Below are positions 33,762 through 41,993 of a stretch of 64,000 bases of DNA, piece by piece. The translations under genes were made by a program, and so were the position numbers. The DNA is from Paenibacillus uliginis N3/975. GTDB taxonomy: Bacteria > Bacillota > Bacilli > Paenibacillales > Paenibacillaceae. The DNA lies in the NCBI RefSeq assembly GCF_900177425.1, contig NZ_LT840184.1, positions 1,081,487 to 1,145,486 of the forward strand, written 5' to 3'. The stretch's first letter is position 1. Each line of letters starts with the position of its first letter. The notes below the pieces were generated by a model. The model did not search any database and was not told the DNA's origin. It was given only the letters and a program-made list of their open reading frames with translations.

Positions 33762-35396
33762 TCACTCCTGAAGATTCTCCGACTCACGTTTCCGACTGAG
33801 GAGTTTTCTTTTGCGTAATTGTTGTGCAATTGTAAGTCCGATTAGATATGCTGGCGCTGTTGTATTTCCATCAACGGTAAAAGGTATAATCGAATCATCG
33901 GCGACGATTAGATCTTTTACTCCATGCACTTCCCCGCGTTGATTAACCACCCCTCCTTTTGCAAGTGGGGCCATTCGGAGAGATCCTTGTTGGTGATGGT
34001 TATGCTCAAAATTCTCTTTAATAAAGCTTTCGAGCTTTTCATCGTCATTGATGATGTCTATCGTTGGTGAAACTAATCGGTACATAGGATCGATGGTTCT
34101 TAGCTGCTCTGCTATATTTTTGATATAAACCCTATAGATTTGCTTTACGGCTTCCATGTCGTCGTTGTTCTTTAGAAAGGCCTCATCAGCTAGTACGATT
34201 TTAAGGGGATCATTGTTCTGTATCTTTATCGAACCACGGCTCTTAGGTTTTAGGTATATAATGGCGATGGTTAACGAATCATCAGATCCTATCCCAACAA
34301 GTTGAACCGCTCGGACATCGGGATCTGCGCCAGGTGTCGGATCAGGTAAGAAGGCGCCGCCTGTATAAAGTGCGTCTGGATCGTTGTCAGGTAGCGGTTT
34401 ATCTGCGGGGTTTGTAGTAAAAACAGCAAAATTTAATGTGTGGTTCCTGAGTTGCATGCCCACATTTGGATTATTTACAACAACAGGAATTCCTGATGAT
34501 TTTAGTTGTTTCTTAGGTCCAATTCCAGAGAGCATTAGTATCTGTGCACTGTTAATCCCAGCTGAAACGATCACTTTCTTTTGGGCGTATGCCCGGACAC
34601 ATTTTCCCTCTTTTATAAACTCCACGCCAACAGCACACTTGTTTTCAAAAAGGATACGCAGTGCCGTTGATTTGTAGAATACGCTCAACTTACGGCCATT
34701 AAGGCCACGACCACCAGGTGTTATTATATCTGATGAAAGGAAGGCGGTTGATGAGCTTTCACGTTCCCCATTCGGTTTTTGGAACAACTGCCATCGAGTA
34801 AAGGGTCCAAGTGTTGTTTCTGGGGTATTATAATCAAGTATTTCAGGGAATCCAGTTGCTTGCTCGATTGCAGAAACCAGCTTGTTTGCCATACTTGTAG
34901 GATTTTCGGGCGCTTGCCTAATATCTATTCTGCCATGGAATCCGTGAACATATGGATTGTCTGTCTCCCCGTTATACCTCTCCATTTTTTTGAACCGGCT
35001 TATCGCTCGTTCAGGTGACCAGTTGGGTCCTAAAAGTGCTTCCCACTGTTCGAAGACAGCTGACGTTGGTCTAACATATTGCTCACCATTAATCGAGGAG
35101 CCACCACCGGAGAGCCGCCCTGTCGTCCACTCAAATACACGTTCATCAAGTCCTTCCTGTGGAACGCCCTCCCCCTGCCAAAAATACTGAGGGAAAAACA
35201 TCTCCTCAAGCTCAGGAGCAAATGTGGAAATTCTGATCGGCTTATCTCTGTCCTGATTTTCTCCAGCTTCTAATACAAGGACTGACGTTTTCCTGTCATC
35301 TGTTAGGGTCTTTGCAATGATGGCACCGGCTGGACCTGTTCCAATAATGATATAATCAAACATTAATTTTTTCTCACTTTTAGGCGGTTTGCTCAC
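33762..35396 (-). CDS. GMC family FAD-dependent oxidoreductase
   Basis: 544 aa from GTG 35396, chosen because AAGGAG lies eight bases upstream; the ATG at 35420 is before that site. FAD binding at FDYIIIGTGPAGAIIAKTL (about residues 13-31) and LVLEAGENQ, then GGGSSINGEQYVRPT and the GMC signature around SAGINSAQILMLSGIGPK. The C-terminal active-site His is in the HNHHQQGSLRM region, and Asn is in VDGNTTAPAYLIGLTIAQQL. It oxidises an alcohol of unknown identity (glucose-, choline- or sorbosone-dehydrogenase-like). Confidence 0.92.
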   Translation of the reverse strand: MSKPPKSEKKLMFDYIIIGTGPAGAIIAKTLTDDRKTSVLVLEAGENQDRDKPIRISTFAPELEEMFFPQYFWQGEGVPQEGLDERVFEWTTGRLSGGGSSINGEQYVRPTSAVFEQWEALLGPNWSPERAISRFKKMERYNGETDNPYVHGFHGRIDIRQAPENPTSMANKLVSAIEQATGFPEILDYNTPETTLGPFTRWQLFQKPNGERESSSTAFLSSDIITPGGRGLNGRKLSVFYKSTALRILFENKCAVGVEFIKEGKCVRAYAQKKVIVSAGINSAQILMLSGIGPKKQLKSSGIPVVVNNPNVGMQLRNHTLNFAVFTTNPADKPLPDNDPDALYTGGAFLPDPTPGADPDVRAVQLVGIGSDDSLTIAIIYLKPKSRGSIKIQNNDPLKIVLADEAFLKNNDDMEAVKQIYRVYIKNIAEQLRTIDPMYRLVSPTIDIINDDEKLESFIKENFEHNHHQQGSLRMAPLAKGGVVNQRGEVHGVKDLIVADDSIIPFTVDGNTTAPAYLIGLTIAQQLRKRKLLSRKRESENLQE

Positions 35397-35610
35397 AATC
35401 AGGTCTCCTTTGTTCAGCATTAATCATCAACCTGTTCTAGAATATTACCGACGTCTGCCTAAAGTGACGGAATTATTAAATATATTAGAGTGGTAATAGG
35501 AATAGCGATTACCTATAACGTCTATAGCCATGTGGTCTTGGACGAAATACACCGGTATGCGTTACGATGAAAGTATCAACGAGTCTGAACGTTAAGGAGC
35601 ATTTTTCCAC

Positions 35611-36534
35611 ATGATATCTTCTTTTTTTATGACGTTGTACAGTGTGTTTCTTCCAATCTCCCTTCCTGTCATTGCCGGTGGACTATTAAAACGCTTTAAG
35701 GGTCTGGAGACGAAGACATTATCGGCTTTATCCCTTTATGTAATGAGTCCGGCGCTCATATTTGAAACACTAGAGAAGGCAACCGTTACATCGGGTGATG
35801 TAGCGGTGACGGTCGCATTTTGTATCATGAATGTCATTATTTTATGGCTGTTAAGCACTTGTGTCAGTAAAATGCTGGGACTGTCCCAGCCGGAACGGTC
35901 CGGGCTTGGACTAACGACGATGTTCACCAACAGTGTGAACTATGGTCTGCCATTGGTGCTGCTCGCCTTTGGGCAAGCTGGGCTGGATAAAGCGTCCGTG
36001 TACGTTATAGTGCAGATCATTATCATCAATACGCTAGGTGTGTATCTGGCGGCAAGATCCCATTTCTCTGCAGCGAAGGCCGTTAAATCTGTTTTTACGC
36101 TTCCATCCGTGTATGCGGCGTTGCTTGCCGTACTGATCCGGATGACGGATGCTGCCCTTCCTGAAGGCTTGGAGACAGGGATAGGAATGCTTTCCGCCGC
36201 ATACGCTCCACTGGCTCTTGTTATACTTGGGGCTCAGATGATGGGCGTACGTGATGGCAGTGAAATATCGATGGTCTCCCGCCGAGGATTTTGGTCAGGG
36301 ATGGCGATGCGTATGGTTATTGCTCCGCTTGTTGCTTGGGGTATTCTGGCGGCATTATCGGTGGAGGGAACTTTGTTTGAGGTTATTCTTGTTCTGTCTG
36401 CAATGCCGGCAGCTGTAAATGCGGTTATCCTTGCGGAGCAGTATGATGCAGCTCCCCGGCTTGTGTCCATGTGCATTTTGTGGACGACGCTGGCATCATT
36501 CATTTTTCTGCCTGTTCTGATTGGTGTCCTATAA
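35611..36534 (+). CDS. AEC family transporter (permease)
   Basis: 307 aa, about ten membrane segments in the two-inverted-repeat arrangement of the auxin efflux carrier family. MSPALIFETLEKA and LTTMFTNSVNYGLPLVLLAFG are family features; the C-terminal half repeats the pattern with MPAAVNAVILAEQYDA. Substrates in bacteria include malate or malonate; none can be inferred here. AAGGAG precedes ATG. Confidence 0.88.
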   Translation: MISSFFMTLYSVFLPISLPVIAGGLLKRFKGLETKTLSALSLYVMSPALIFETLEKATVTSGDVAVTVAFCIMNVIILWLLSTCVSKMLGLSQPERSGLGLTTMFTNSVNYGLPLVLLAFGQAGLDKASVYVIVQIIIINTLGVYLAARSHFSAAKAVKSVFTLPSVYAALLAVLIRMTDAALPEGLETGIGMLSAAYAPLALVILGAQMMGVRDGSEISMVSRRGFWSGMAMRMVIAPLVAWGILAALSVEGTLFEVILVLSAMPAAVNAVILAEQYDAAPRLVSMCILWTTLASFIFLPVLIGVL

Positions 36535-36553
36535 ATCCAGGCATTCGGCGGTA

Positions 36554-36582
36554 TTGACTTCCTTACTGGATGTAACTATGAT
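36554..36582 (+). promoter_or_regulatory. SigA promoter of the Rrf2-family regulator
   Basis: TTGACT (36554-36559), 17-base spacer, TATGAT (36577-36582). The -10 box lies inside the TGTAAC-N7-GTTACA operator. Confidence 0.7.
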
Positions 36583-36589
36583 AGTTACA
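36571..36589. promoter_or_regulatory. Operator TGTAAC-N7-GTTACA, copy 1
   Basis: TGTAACTATGATAGTTACA is an inverted repeat covering the -10 box of the Rrf2 regulator gene; the same arms occur at 37219-37237 before the dioxygenase gene. Confidence 0.72.
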
Positions 36590-36629
36590 TTCTTCGATTG
36601 GAAAAGTTGTAACGATGGAGGAGAGCATT

Positions 36630-37091
36630 TTGAATATTAGTACCCGTTTTTCCGTCGCCATTCATATATTGTCTATACTGGAGCTGAACAAGTCTGGGCT
36701 AAGCACTTCCGACTACATTGCAGGGAGTGTCAACACGAATCCAGTAGTAATTCGCAGACTTACAGGTATGTTGAACAAGGCTGGACTTGTTGAAGTGCGT
36801 CCAGGAGTGGCCGGCGCCAAGCTTAAGGGATCTGCTGCAGAAATATCACTGCTGGATATATACCGGGCTGTTCAAGTGGTACAGGAAAATAATCTGTTTG
36901 CAGTTCATGAACAACCGAATGTGAAATGTCCTGTAGGCAAGAATATTCAGGATGCAATCGTGCCCGTGTTCTCACTTGCACAAAATGCGATGGAGAGAGT
37001 GCTTCAGGAAGTGACGCTTCAAGATATTGTGCAGAGTATCTCACATAAGGATTCCGGGAAGGATATAGACGCTTGTAACCTAGAAGGTTAA
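36630..37091 (+). CDS. Rrf2 family transcriptional regulator
   Basis: 153 aa from TTG 36630, preceded by GGAGGAG; the ATG at 36615 sits at that site. N-terminal winged helix: NISTRFSVAIHILSILELNK, then SDYIAGSVNTNPVVIRRLTG (about residues 25-44) and KAGLVEVRPGVAGAKL. Only scattered cysteines are seen (VKCPVGK and near the C-terminus), not the three-Cys cluster of IscR/NsrR, so it is closer to YwnA/CymR-type members. The inverted repeat over its promoter indicates autoregulation, and a copy before the dioxygenase gene implies that gene is its target. Confidence 0.9.
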   Translation: MNISTRFSVAIHILSILELNKSGLSTSDYIAGSVNTNPVVIRRLTGMLNKAGLVEVRPGVAGAKLKGSAAEISLLDIYRAVQVVQENNLFAVHEQPNVKCPVGKNIQDAIVPVFSLAQNAMERVLQEVTLQDIVQSISHKDSGKDIDACNLEG

Positions 37092-37101
37092 AGGCGTCTA
37101 T
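37065..37101 (+). terminator. Terminator overlapping the end of the Rrf2 gene
   Basis: ATAGACGC..TAACC / GGTTA..GCGTCTAT hairpin beginning within the last codons, followed by a short T-rich segment. Confidence 0.6.
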
Positions 37102-37174
37102 GGTCATTTTCAGAAGTGAAAACCATACACCAGTTCGGACGCCAATTTATTTAGATTGGTTATGCAAGTTGCAG

Positions 37175-37203
37175 TTGACTTTCTTTTTGTAAGCGACTAT
37201 AAT
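37175..37203 (+). promoter_or_regulatory. SigA promoter of the dioxygenase gene
   Basis: TTGACT (37175-37180), exactly 17 bases, TATAAT (37198-37203); the operator starts 15 bases downstream. Confidence 0.8.
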
Positions 37204-37218
37204 TATTTGTATACAAGT

Positions 37219-37237
37219 TGTAACTGTTGTCGTTACA
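37219..37237. promoter_or_regulatory. Operator TGTAAC-N7-GTTACA, copy 2
   Basis: TGTAACTGTTGTCGTTACA shares both arms and spacing with 36571-36589. It lies just past the expected transcription start, a position suited to repression. Confidence 0.72.
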
Positions 37238-37311
37238 TGTCAGACCTCAAATTTGTCGTTAATTATTTGGATAGAATACATGAATGTGATATTAAACAAG
37301 GAGTGGTTATT

Positions 37312-38184
37312 ATGTCAGCAGTGCTGCATCCGTCCACAGAGCTTGGACATGTTTCTCTACGTATCCGCAATTTGGCGAGATCCGTTCGTTTTTATACAGA
37401 AGTCATCGGTTTGAAAATGCTTCGGCAGCAAGGAAGAGTTGCCGAACTGACGGCAGACGGCAAGCATACATTGCTCATGCTTGAAGAAGTGGAGGGTTTA
37501 ATTCAACAGCCGGAGCGGACAGCGGCAGGCCTGTATCACTTTGCGATTCTCGTGCCGGATCGGAAAAGCCTAGGGCTTGTTATCCGAAATCTGATTTCCC
37601 ATAACATCCCGGTTGGTCAGGGGGATCACCTCGTCAGTGAAGCTCTTTACCTCAGCGATCCGGACAATAACGGCATTGAAATTTACGCGGACCGTCCGCG
37701 CGACACATGGAAGCGGGATGAGAAAGGCGAAATCATGATGACTACTGATCCGGTAGACGTTGATGGTTTGCTGGCCGTATCAGAAGGATCGGAATGGAAC
37801 GGACTTCCGGCAGGAACCGTGATCGGTCATGTGCATTTCCATGTATCCAATCTTCAGGAGGCGAAGCGGTTCTACTGCGACGTTCTCGGATTTGAACTGA
37901 CGGCACACTACGGCAATGCTGCAATGTTCATCTCTGCGGGTGGATATCATCACCATATCGGGTTAAACGTGTGGGCCGGCGTTGGCGTGCCGAATACCCC
38001 TCGTCATGCGGCGGGTATGAATTATTTTACGGTTGTTCTTCCGAGCGAAGAAGAGCTTAAAGTCGTTGGCGATAGAATTCATGCGGCAGGATTAACATTG
38101 GAAGAGCGGGACGGTGCATTTTATGTAAAAGATCCTTCCGATATTGAAGTTAGGCTCGTGGTGCAGTCGGCTAACAATAAATAA
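37312..38184 (+). CDS. catE: VOC family extradiol dioxygenase (catechol 2,3-dioxygenase-like)
   Basis: 290 aa from ATG 37312 after AAGGAG; an earlier ATG would add 52 residues across the promoter and operator. Two VOC domains: GHVSLRIRNLARSVRFYTEV (about residues 11-30) and GHVHFHVSNLQEAKRFYCDV (about 167-186). The likely metal ligands of the second half are His in GHVHFHV, His in YHHHIGLNVW and Glu in DPSDIEVRLV. In Bacillus, CatE cleaves catechol and is repressed by stress-sensing regulators. Here an Rrf2 protein with a shared operator probably controls it. Confidence 0.85.
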   Translation: MSAVLHPSTELGHVSLRIRNLARSVRFYTEVIGLKMLRQQGRVAELTADGKHTLLMLEEVEGLIQQPERTAAGLYHFAILVPDRKSLGLVIRNLISHNIPVGQGDHLVSEALYLSDPDNNGIEIYADRPRDTWKRDEKGEIMMTTDPVDVDGLLAVSEGSEWNGLPAGTVIGHVHFHVSNLQEAKRFYCDVLGFELTAHYGNAAMFISAGGYHHHIGLNVWAGVGVPNTPRHAAGMNYFTVVLPSEEELKVVGDRIHAAGLTLEERDGAFYVKDPSDIEVRLVVQSANNK

Positions 38185-38246
38185 ACCTGGTGGATGATGC
38201 AATAGATAACAAATTAATCGATATACAGGAAAGGTTGGGGAATGAA

Positions 38247-38333
38247 ATGGGTCAGAGTTGGTCTAAAGGGGAAATTAGATTTAGCGAGAGCCAGATCCGT
38301 CAAATCGAGGCTAATGCTAATGTTCTGCAATAA
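38247..38333 (+). pseudogene. Short remnant resembling an IS3-type OrfA N-terminus
   Basis: 28 codons: MGQSWSKGEIRFSESQIRQI then EANANVLQ and a stop. The pattern FSESQIRQIEANxNV recalls the start of helix-turn-helix OrfA proteins found with IS3 elements of Bacillales, cut off by the stop. GGAAAGG lies upstream. The identification is from memory and tentative. Confidence 0.35.
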
Positions 38334-38404
38334 CAAAAAACATTTATAAAAAGTAACAAATGTGATATTATGTAAAAAATGGTTATTGTAAAGGAGTGAT
38401 TATT

Positions 38405-38683
38405 ATGAATATTTCTATTTTAGCTCTAATTTCTATGGGAATAATCTTAGTGTATGCCATTGCAATAACGATTATAGTACAGTTAGTTGGTATGAGATTA
38501 TTCAAAGACAAATCCAATATGTATTTTCTATACGCTTCTATTATATTGGTGATCCAAACTTATCTTATAATTAAAGACTTATTATCTAAACATACTTTAA
38601 GTTCTGCCAATATTTTATTTTTCTTAATGGCGCTTATGTTTATTGTCCGAGGAGTAAGGAGAAAGAAAATAGATATTAAATGA
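38405..38683 (+). CDS. Small membrane protein, hypothetical
   Basis: 92 aa from ATG 38405 with AAGGAG at eight bases. Three predicted membrane segments: ILALISMGIILVYAIAITII, then FLYASIILVIQTYLIIKDL and ANILFFLMALMFIV, ending in a basic RGVRRKKIDIK tail that suggests a cytosolic C-terminus. No family recognised. It is A/T-rich and next to an IS-like remnant, so it could be acquired DNA. Confidence 0.65.
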   Translation: MNISILALISMGIILVYAIAITIIVQLVGMRLFKDKSNMYFLYASIILVIQTYLIIKDLLSKHTLSSANILFFLMALMFIVRGVRRKKIDIK

Positions 38684-38803
38684 TGTTAATTTTTGAAAAA
38701 AGCCGCTAAGCGGTTTGTCCTTTGGTTTCATTTGCAGTCTTTCTTCCAGCTGGTTGACCGCAGTCCCAGTTTTTTTCACTTGTGATTTCTGCCGTTTGGC
38801 CTG

Positions 38804-38864
38804 AGAAACCGCTCCTTTTTAGATGGTTGCTCGACACTTCCATTCTACCAAAGGGCGGTTTCTT
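38804..38864. terminator. Inverted repeat, possible terminator
   Basis: GAAACCGCTCCTTTT / AAAGGGCGGTTTC arms with a T-rich tail. A small ACCGC/GCGGT-type hairpin also sits at about 38702-38714 after the membrane protein gene. Confidence 0.4.
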
Positions 38865-38886
38865 TGTTTATGTGTTTTTGAATTGG

Positions 38887-39076
38887 ACATGCACGAAACA
38901 GCGGGGAGGACGAAGCGATTCCGGAGAAGCATACGCTCTTGTCCCCGAATTTCTTCCGCCAAGGGAATAATTCAAGAAATTCGGGGGCAAGAGCGATTGG
39001 AGGAACGATTTGTACGCGTAGCGTCTCATAACAGGCAGAGGGGGCATCCCAGATCAATGGACCTTTTGGGACACCC
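38887..39076 (+). repeat. Dispersed hairpin repeat copy A (hairpin module plus core)
   Basis: The left module (38887-38998) begins CATGCACGAAACAGCGG and contains a 22-base stem CGCTCTTGTCCCCGAATTTC.. paired with ..GAAATTCGGGGGCAAGAGCG. The core (38999-39076) reads GGAGGAACGATTTGTACGCG through the GGGGGCATCCC / GGGACACCC hairpin. The left module recurs at 53845-53993 and the core at 18429, 44565 and 54264. It occupies the gap between two small membrane protein genes. Confidence 0.82.
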
Positions 39077-39161
39077 ACTTTTGTAGGTATTTCCATAACC
39101 ACCCTATAAAATTTACCAATTAAAAGAAGGGTATATGTTAACATTTAGAGGGGGTGATGTT

Positions 39162-39461
39162 ATGCCAATTTGTCAGAAATGCGGCTATTCTTGGAACTGG
39201 AAAGAGACCTTCCTCAAAATACTCACATTTAATAACAAGTTAATATGCCCTTCCTGCAAGTCACTTCAATATGTCTCAAAGAAATCGAGACAACGAATAA
39301 GACTGATTTCATTTCTATCCATTAGCATGATGGTCCCTATGGTATCCATGGGTATGCGCATCGGCTATATTTTGATGTATGCATTGATTCTATATGTTTT
39401 ACTGATTGCTTGTATGCCATTTTTTTATATGCTCAGTAACGAAGATGAGCCGATGCTTTAG
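39162..39461 (+). CDS. TIGR04104-type zinc-ribbon membrane protein
   Basis: 99 aa from ATG 39162, GGGGGTG upstream. The N-terminal zinc ribbon has CQKCGYSW and CPSCKSLQYVSKKSR (CxxC-x18-CxxC spacing), followed by two membrane segments (LISFLSISMMVPMVSMGMRI and YILMYALILYVLLIACMPFF). This is a common Bacillales family of unknown role. A longer start would add nine residues with no site. Confidence 0.85.
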   Translation: MPICQKCGYSWNWKETFLKILTFNNKLICPSCKSLQYVSKKSRQRIRLISFLSISMMVPMVSMGMRIGYILMYALILYVLLIACMPFFYMLSNEDEPML

Positions 39462-39472
39462 CCTGTTTACGT

Positions 39473-39988
39473 TTATAGCTGAGCCAACCCCTCAAGCGTC
39501 CGGATCATATGTTCCACCAGATTGGGGATGTCTGACATGTTGTCCTCGTTGATTTTGTGCGGGAATTTGAGTTCAATCGTATTTTTGTAAACGATAGGAT
39601 CTTCGCCGAAAATACAGCTAAGCGTCTGCACTGGAACGATTTGAGGCTCCCATATGACCTGCATCAGCTCAGAAATACGCCGGCACTGCTCGGGTACAAT
39701 CTTGACCTCTGTATAGAATCGGAGAGATAGCGCGCAACCTGGCTGTTCTCCGGGTGTTTCCAATAATTCAGCAGCAAGGTCTTTTAAAAAAGCGTCAAGC
39801 CGAATTTCGGCTTCTGCTCCAGTTCGTGGAACCAGCTCGAATTTGAGGCTGAAAGCCCGTGACATGACGGCCATATCCATCCGGTCTGTCCGGCCTGTGA
39901 CGAGAATCCTCTCATCCAGATTATCCAGATCATAGACCACATTTTCCACTGTAACCTTCAAATTTTCAAACATGGTTGGATCGAACAT
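39473..39988 (-). CDS. Conserved hypothetical protein
   Basis: 171 aa from ATG 39988, AAGGAAG upstream. No family recognised. The protein is soluble and acidic with a regular alternation suggesting an alpha/beta fold (LKVTVENVVYDLDNLDERIL, then DMAVMSRAFSLKFELV). No signal, membrane segment or metal motif. It stands alone. Confidence 0.7.
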   Translation of the reverse strand: MFDPTMFENLKVTVENVVYDLDNLDERILVTGRTDRMDMAVMSRAFSLKFELVPRTGAEAEIRLDAFLKDLAAELLETPGEQPGCALSLRFYTEVKIVPEQCRRISELMQVIWEPQIVPVQTLSCIFGEDPIVYKNTIELKFPHKINEDNMSDIPNLVEHMIRTLEGLAQL

Positions 39989-40187
39989 ACAGACACTTCC
40001 TTCTGACAATGATGAGTAAATACATGAATGTGGATAATATACCATACCCGTTATAGAGAGGAAACAACATCAGCTATATTACTATGCCAACAATGAGGAA
40101 AATGGATTGACCTGTTTAAAAGATCATGATAAGATTTTGTCTAACAGTAAAATAAATTTTACCGGTAAATAATTGTGAGGTGATAAA

Positions 40188-40793
40188 GTGAAAATTACTG
40201 GTGTGTATAAAATCAAGACACATGAGCAGTTGAAAGCCATTGCCGACCCGCTTCGAACCAAAATATTGATGAATCTTGTTAAGAATGAGTATACCGGCCA
40301 ACAGTTGGCAGAAATGTTGGGCATTACCCGTAACAATATATATTTTCACTTGAAAGAGCTGGAGAAGCATAATGTGATCCAAGTGGTCAGGAAAGAAGAG
40401 AAGAACGGAATCGTTCAGAAATATTATCGCGCTGTAGCAAGCCGCTTTATTCCGGACGAGCATCTGCTTCCAAGTGAAGATCTTATCGAAACGTCCAGGC
40501 AAGTGTTTATGGAAACATTAGAGGTCACACGAGCGAAGATTGTGAATGCGCCGGCGTCATCTTTTGCATTGAATTCTAGTAACGAAATGTTAAGAAAAAA
40601 TATCGCATCAACGTATTCCTTACGTGGGAACGAAGAGAGCTTTACGGCTTTCATCGAGGACTTCAAAGTTCTGCTTGATAAGCATTTTGTGAAGTCAGCT
40701 CCTGAGGGTTCAGGTGAGAACACAGAGGATACAAGCTATTATTTGTCTTTAATCAGCTTTCAAGACGATGACGAAGACATCACAATTCAATAA
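40188..40793 (+). CDS. ArsR-like winged-helix transcriptional regulator
   Basis: 201 aa, GTG start with GAGGTGAT upstream. The DNA-binding domain is at the N-terminus: EQLKAIADPLRTKILMNLVK, then TGQQLAEMLGITRNNIYFHL (about residues 38-57) and KHNVIQVVRKEEKNG. The C-terminal 110 residues are a variable sensor region without cysteine metal sites. It is followed within about 20 bases by an MBL hydrolase gene that it probably regulates or serves with. Confidence 0.88.
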   Translation: MKITGVYKIKTHEQLKAIADPLRTKILMNLVKNEYTGQQLAEMLGITRNNIYFHLKELEKHNVIQVVRKEEKNGIVQKYYRAVASRFIPDEHLLPSEDLIETSRQVFMETLEVTRAKIVNAPASSFALNSSNEMLRKNIASTYSLRGNEESFTAFIEDFKVLLDKHFVKSAPEGSGENTEDTSYYLSLISFQDDDEDITIQ

Positions 40794-40813
40794 TGAAACG
40801 GTGGGGAATACCT

Positions 40814-41611
40814 ATGAACAATGAGATTATTATTGATGATGCATGGTTCACTGTATCCAAAATTGACGATGACACGTTTGCGATAAGCGAGTTCGGCCAT
40901 TGGGAGAAGGTCCATTCCTTCCTACTGATCGGAAAGGAAAGAGCGGCACTTATTGATACAGGACTCGGCATCGACCAGATGAAACGTATGACCGATCAGC
41001 TCACAGACTTACCAATCATCGTTCTAACCACGCATGTGCATGCAGATCATATCGGAAGCCACGACCAGTTCCAGCAGATTTACGTGCATGAAGCCGAAGA
41101 GGACTGGCTGGTAAACGGAATTAAGGGACTAGGGATTGATCAGATTCGGAAAGACATATCCAGGGATATTACAAGACCGGTTCCGGAAACGTTTAATCCG
41201 ATGTCCTACAAGCCATATCAAGGCAAGCCAGCAGGATTGTTGCGTGACGGGGATGTGATCGAGCTTGGGGGACGAAGCCTGACGATTTACCATACGCCGG
41301 GTCATTCACCGGGCCATATCGCCTTGTTTGATACCGGCCGAGGCTTTCTGTTTACAGGAGATTTGCTGTACGACGAGACACCGGTATATGCATTTTATCC
41401 GACGACGGACCCTGTGGATCTTGTGAATTCGCTGGACAAAATCTCAAACATTTCCGGGGTAAAACAAATATTCGGCAGCCACAACAGTATCGGACTGGAT
41501 CCGGATTGGCTCACAGTCGCTCAGCATGCGGTAAAGGATTTACGGGAAAAAGATCTCGTCCGCCATGGCACTGGTATACATACATATGAAGGATTACGTA
41601 TTCAATTCTAA
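40814..41611 (+). CDS. Metallo-beta-lactamase-fold hydrolase
   Basis: 265 aa from ATG 40814 with GGTGGGG upstream; ATG 40793 overlaps the regulator stop but has no site. The metal motif is LTTHVHADHIGSHD (about residues 75-88), HTPGHSPGHI (about 163-172) and FTGDLLYDE (about 184-192). The family includes lactonases, glyoxalase II and beta-lactamases; the substrate cannot be told. It is paired with the ArsR-like gene. Confidence 0.88.
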   Translation: MNNEIIIDDAWFTVSKIDDDTFAISEFGHWEKVHSFLLIGKERAALIDTGLGIDQMKRMTDQLTDLPIIVLTTHVHADHIGSHDQFQQIYVHEAEEDWLVNGIKGLGIDQIRKDISRDITRPVPETFNPMSYKPYQGKPAGLLRDGDVIELGGRSLTIYHTPGHSPGHIALFDTGRGFLFTGDLLYDETPVYAFYPTTDPVDLVNSLDKISNISGVKQIFGSHNSIGLDPDWLTVAQHAVKDLREKDLVRHGTGIHTYEGLRIQF

Positions 41612-41627
41612 TGCGTTTCTGCGAGGT

Positions 41628-41750
41628 TTATTTGATTTTTCCAACCTCTTCATCAATCTTCCAACCAGCCGCTGCTGAATAACGGAAGGTTACTTCATAA
41701 GTTTCGCTATCCTCATCACCGACATGAACTTTGAAACGGAATTGTTTCAT
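41628..41750 (-). CDS. Candidate small or truncated protein, 40 aa
   Basis: ATG 41750 to TAA, with composition like a real protein: KQFRFKVHVGDEDSETYEVT followed by FRYSAAAGWKIDEEVGKIK. A GGAAAAA tract lies upstream. Unrecognised; could be the surviving N-terminus of a larger gene. Confidence is low. Confidence 0.3.
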   Translation of the reverse strand: MKQFRFKVHVGDEDSETYEVTFRYSAAAGWKIDEEVGKIK

Positions 41751-41799
41751 TGTTTTTCCGTCAGCCTTGTTACGTTATTATTGATGGTTCATCTTATAG

Positions 41800-41952
41800 G
41801 TTGGTTCAGTTCGGAAGTCAGATGAAAGAGAGAGCCTGCTGTATCTATCGGATGGAACCGTGAGGAATTATGCTTCAACACTGTATGTCAAACTGGGCGT
41901 ACGGAACAGGGAAGAAGCCGTAAAGAAAGCAAAAGAGGCTGGGCTCATGTGA
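41800..41952 (+). pseudogene. C-terminal remnant of a LuxR-family regulator
   Basis: The frame after a stop at 41797 reads SLLYLSDGTVRNYASTLYVK then LGVRNREEAVKKAKEAGLM and TGA. This is the recognition helix and end of a LuxR/NarL GerE domain (usual form: LFLSEGTVRNYVSxIxxKLGVxNRTEA). The upstream part of the gene is gone. With the small minus-strand frame it makes up the 380-base gap before speD, which otherwise holds nothing I can name. Confidence 0.65.
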
Positions 41953-41993
41953 GTCCAGCCTTACCTGTATGAATAGAACACCCTACCCTTTTG

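Noticed and set aside
38782..39086. Plus-strand frames over repeat copy A
   Set aside because: They run through hairpin repeats present elsewhere in non-coding gaps and have no ribosome site.
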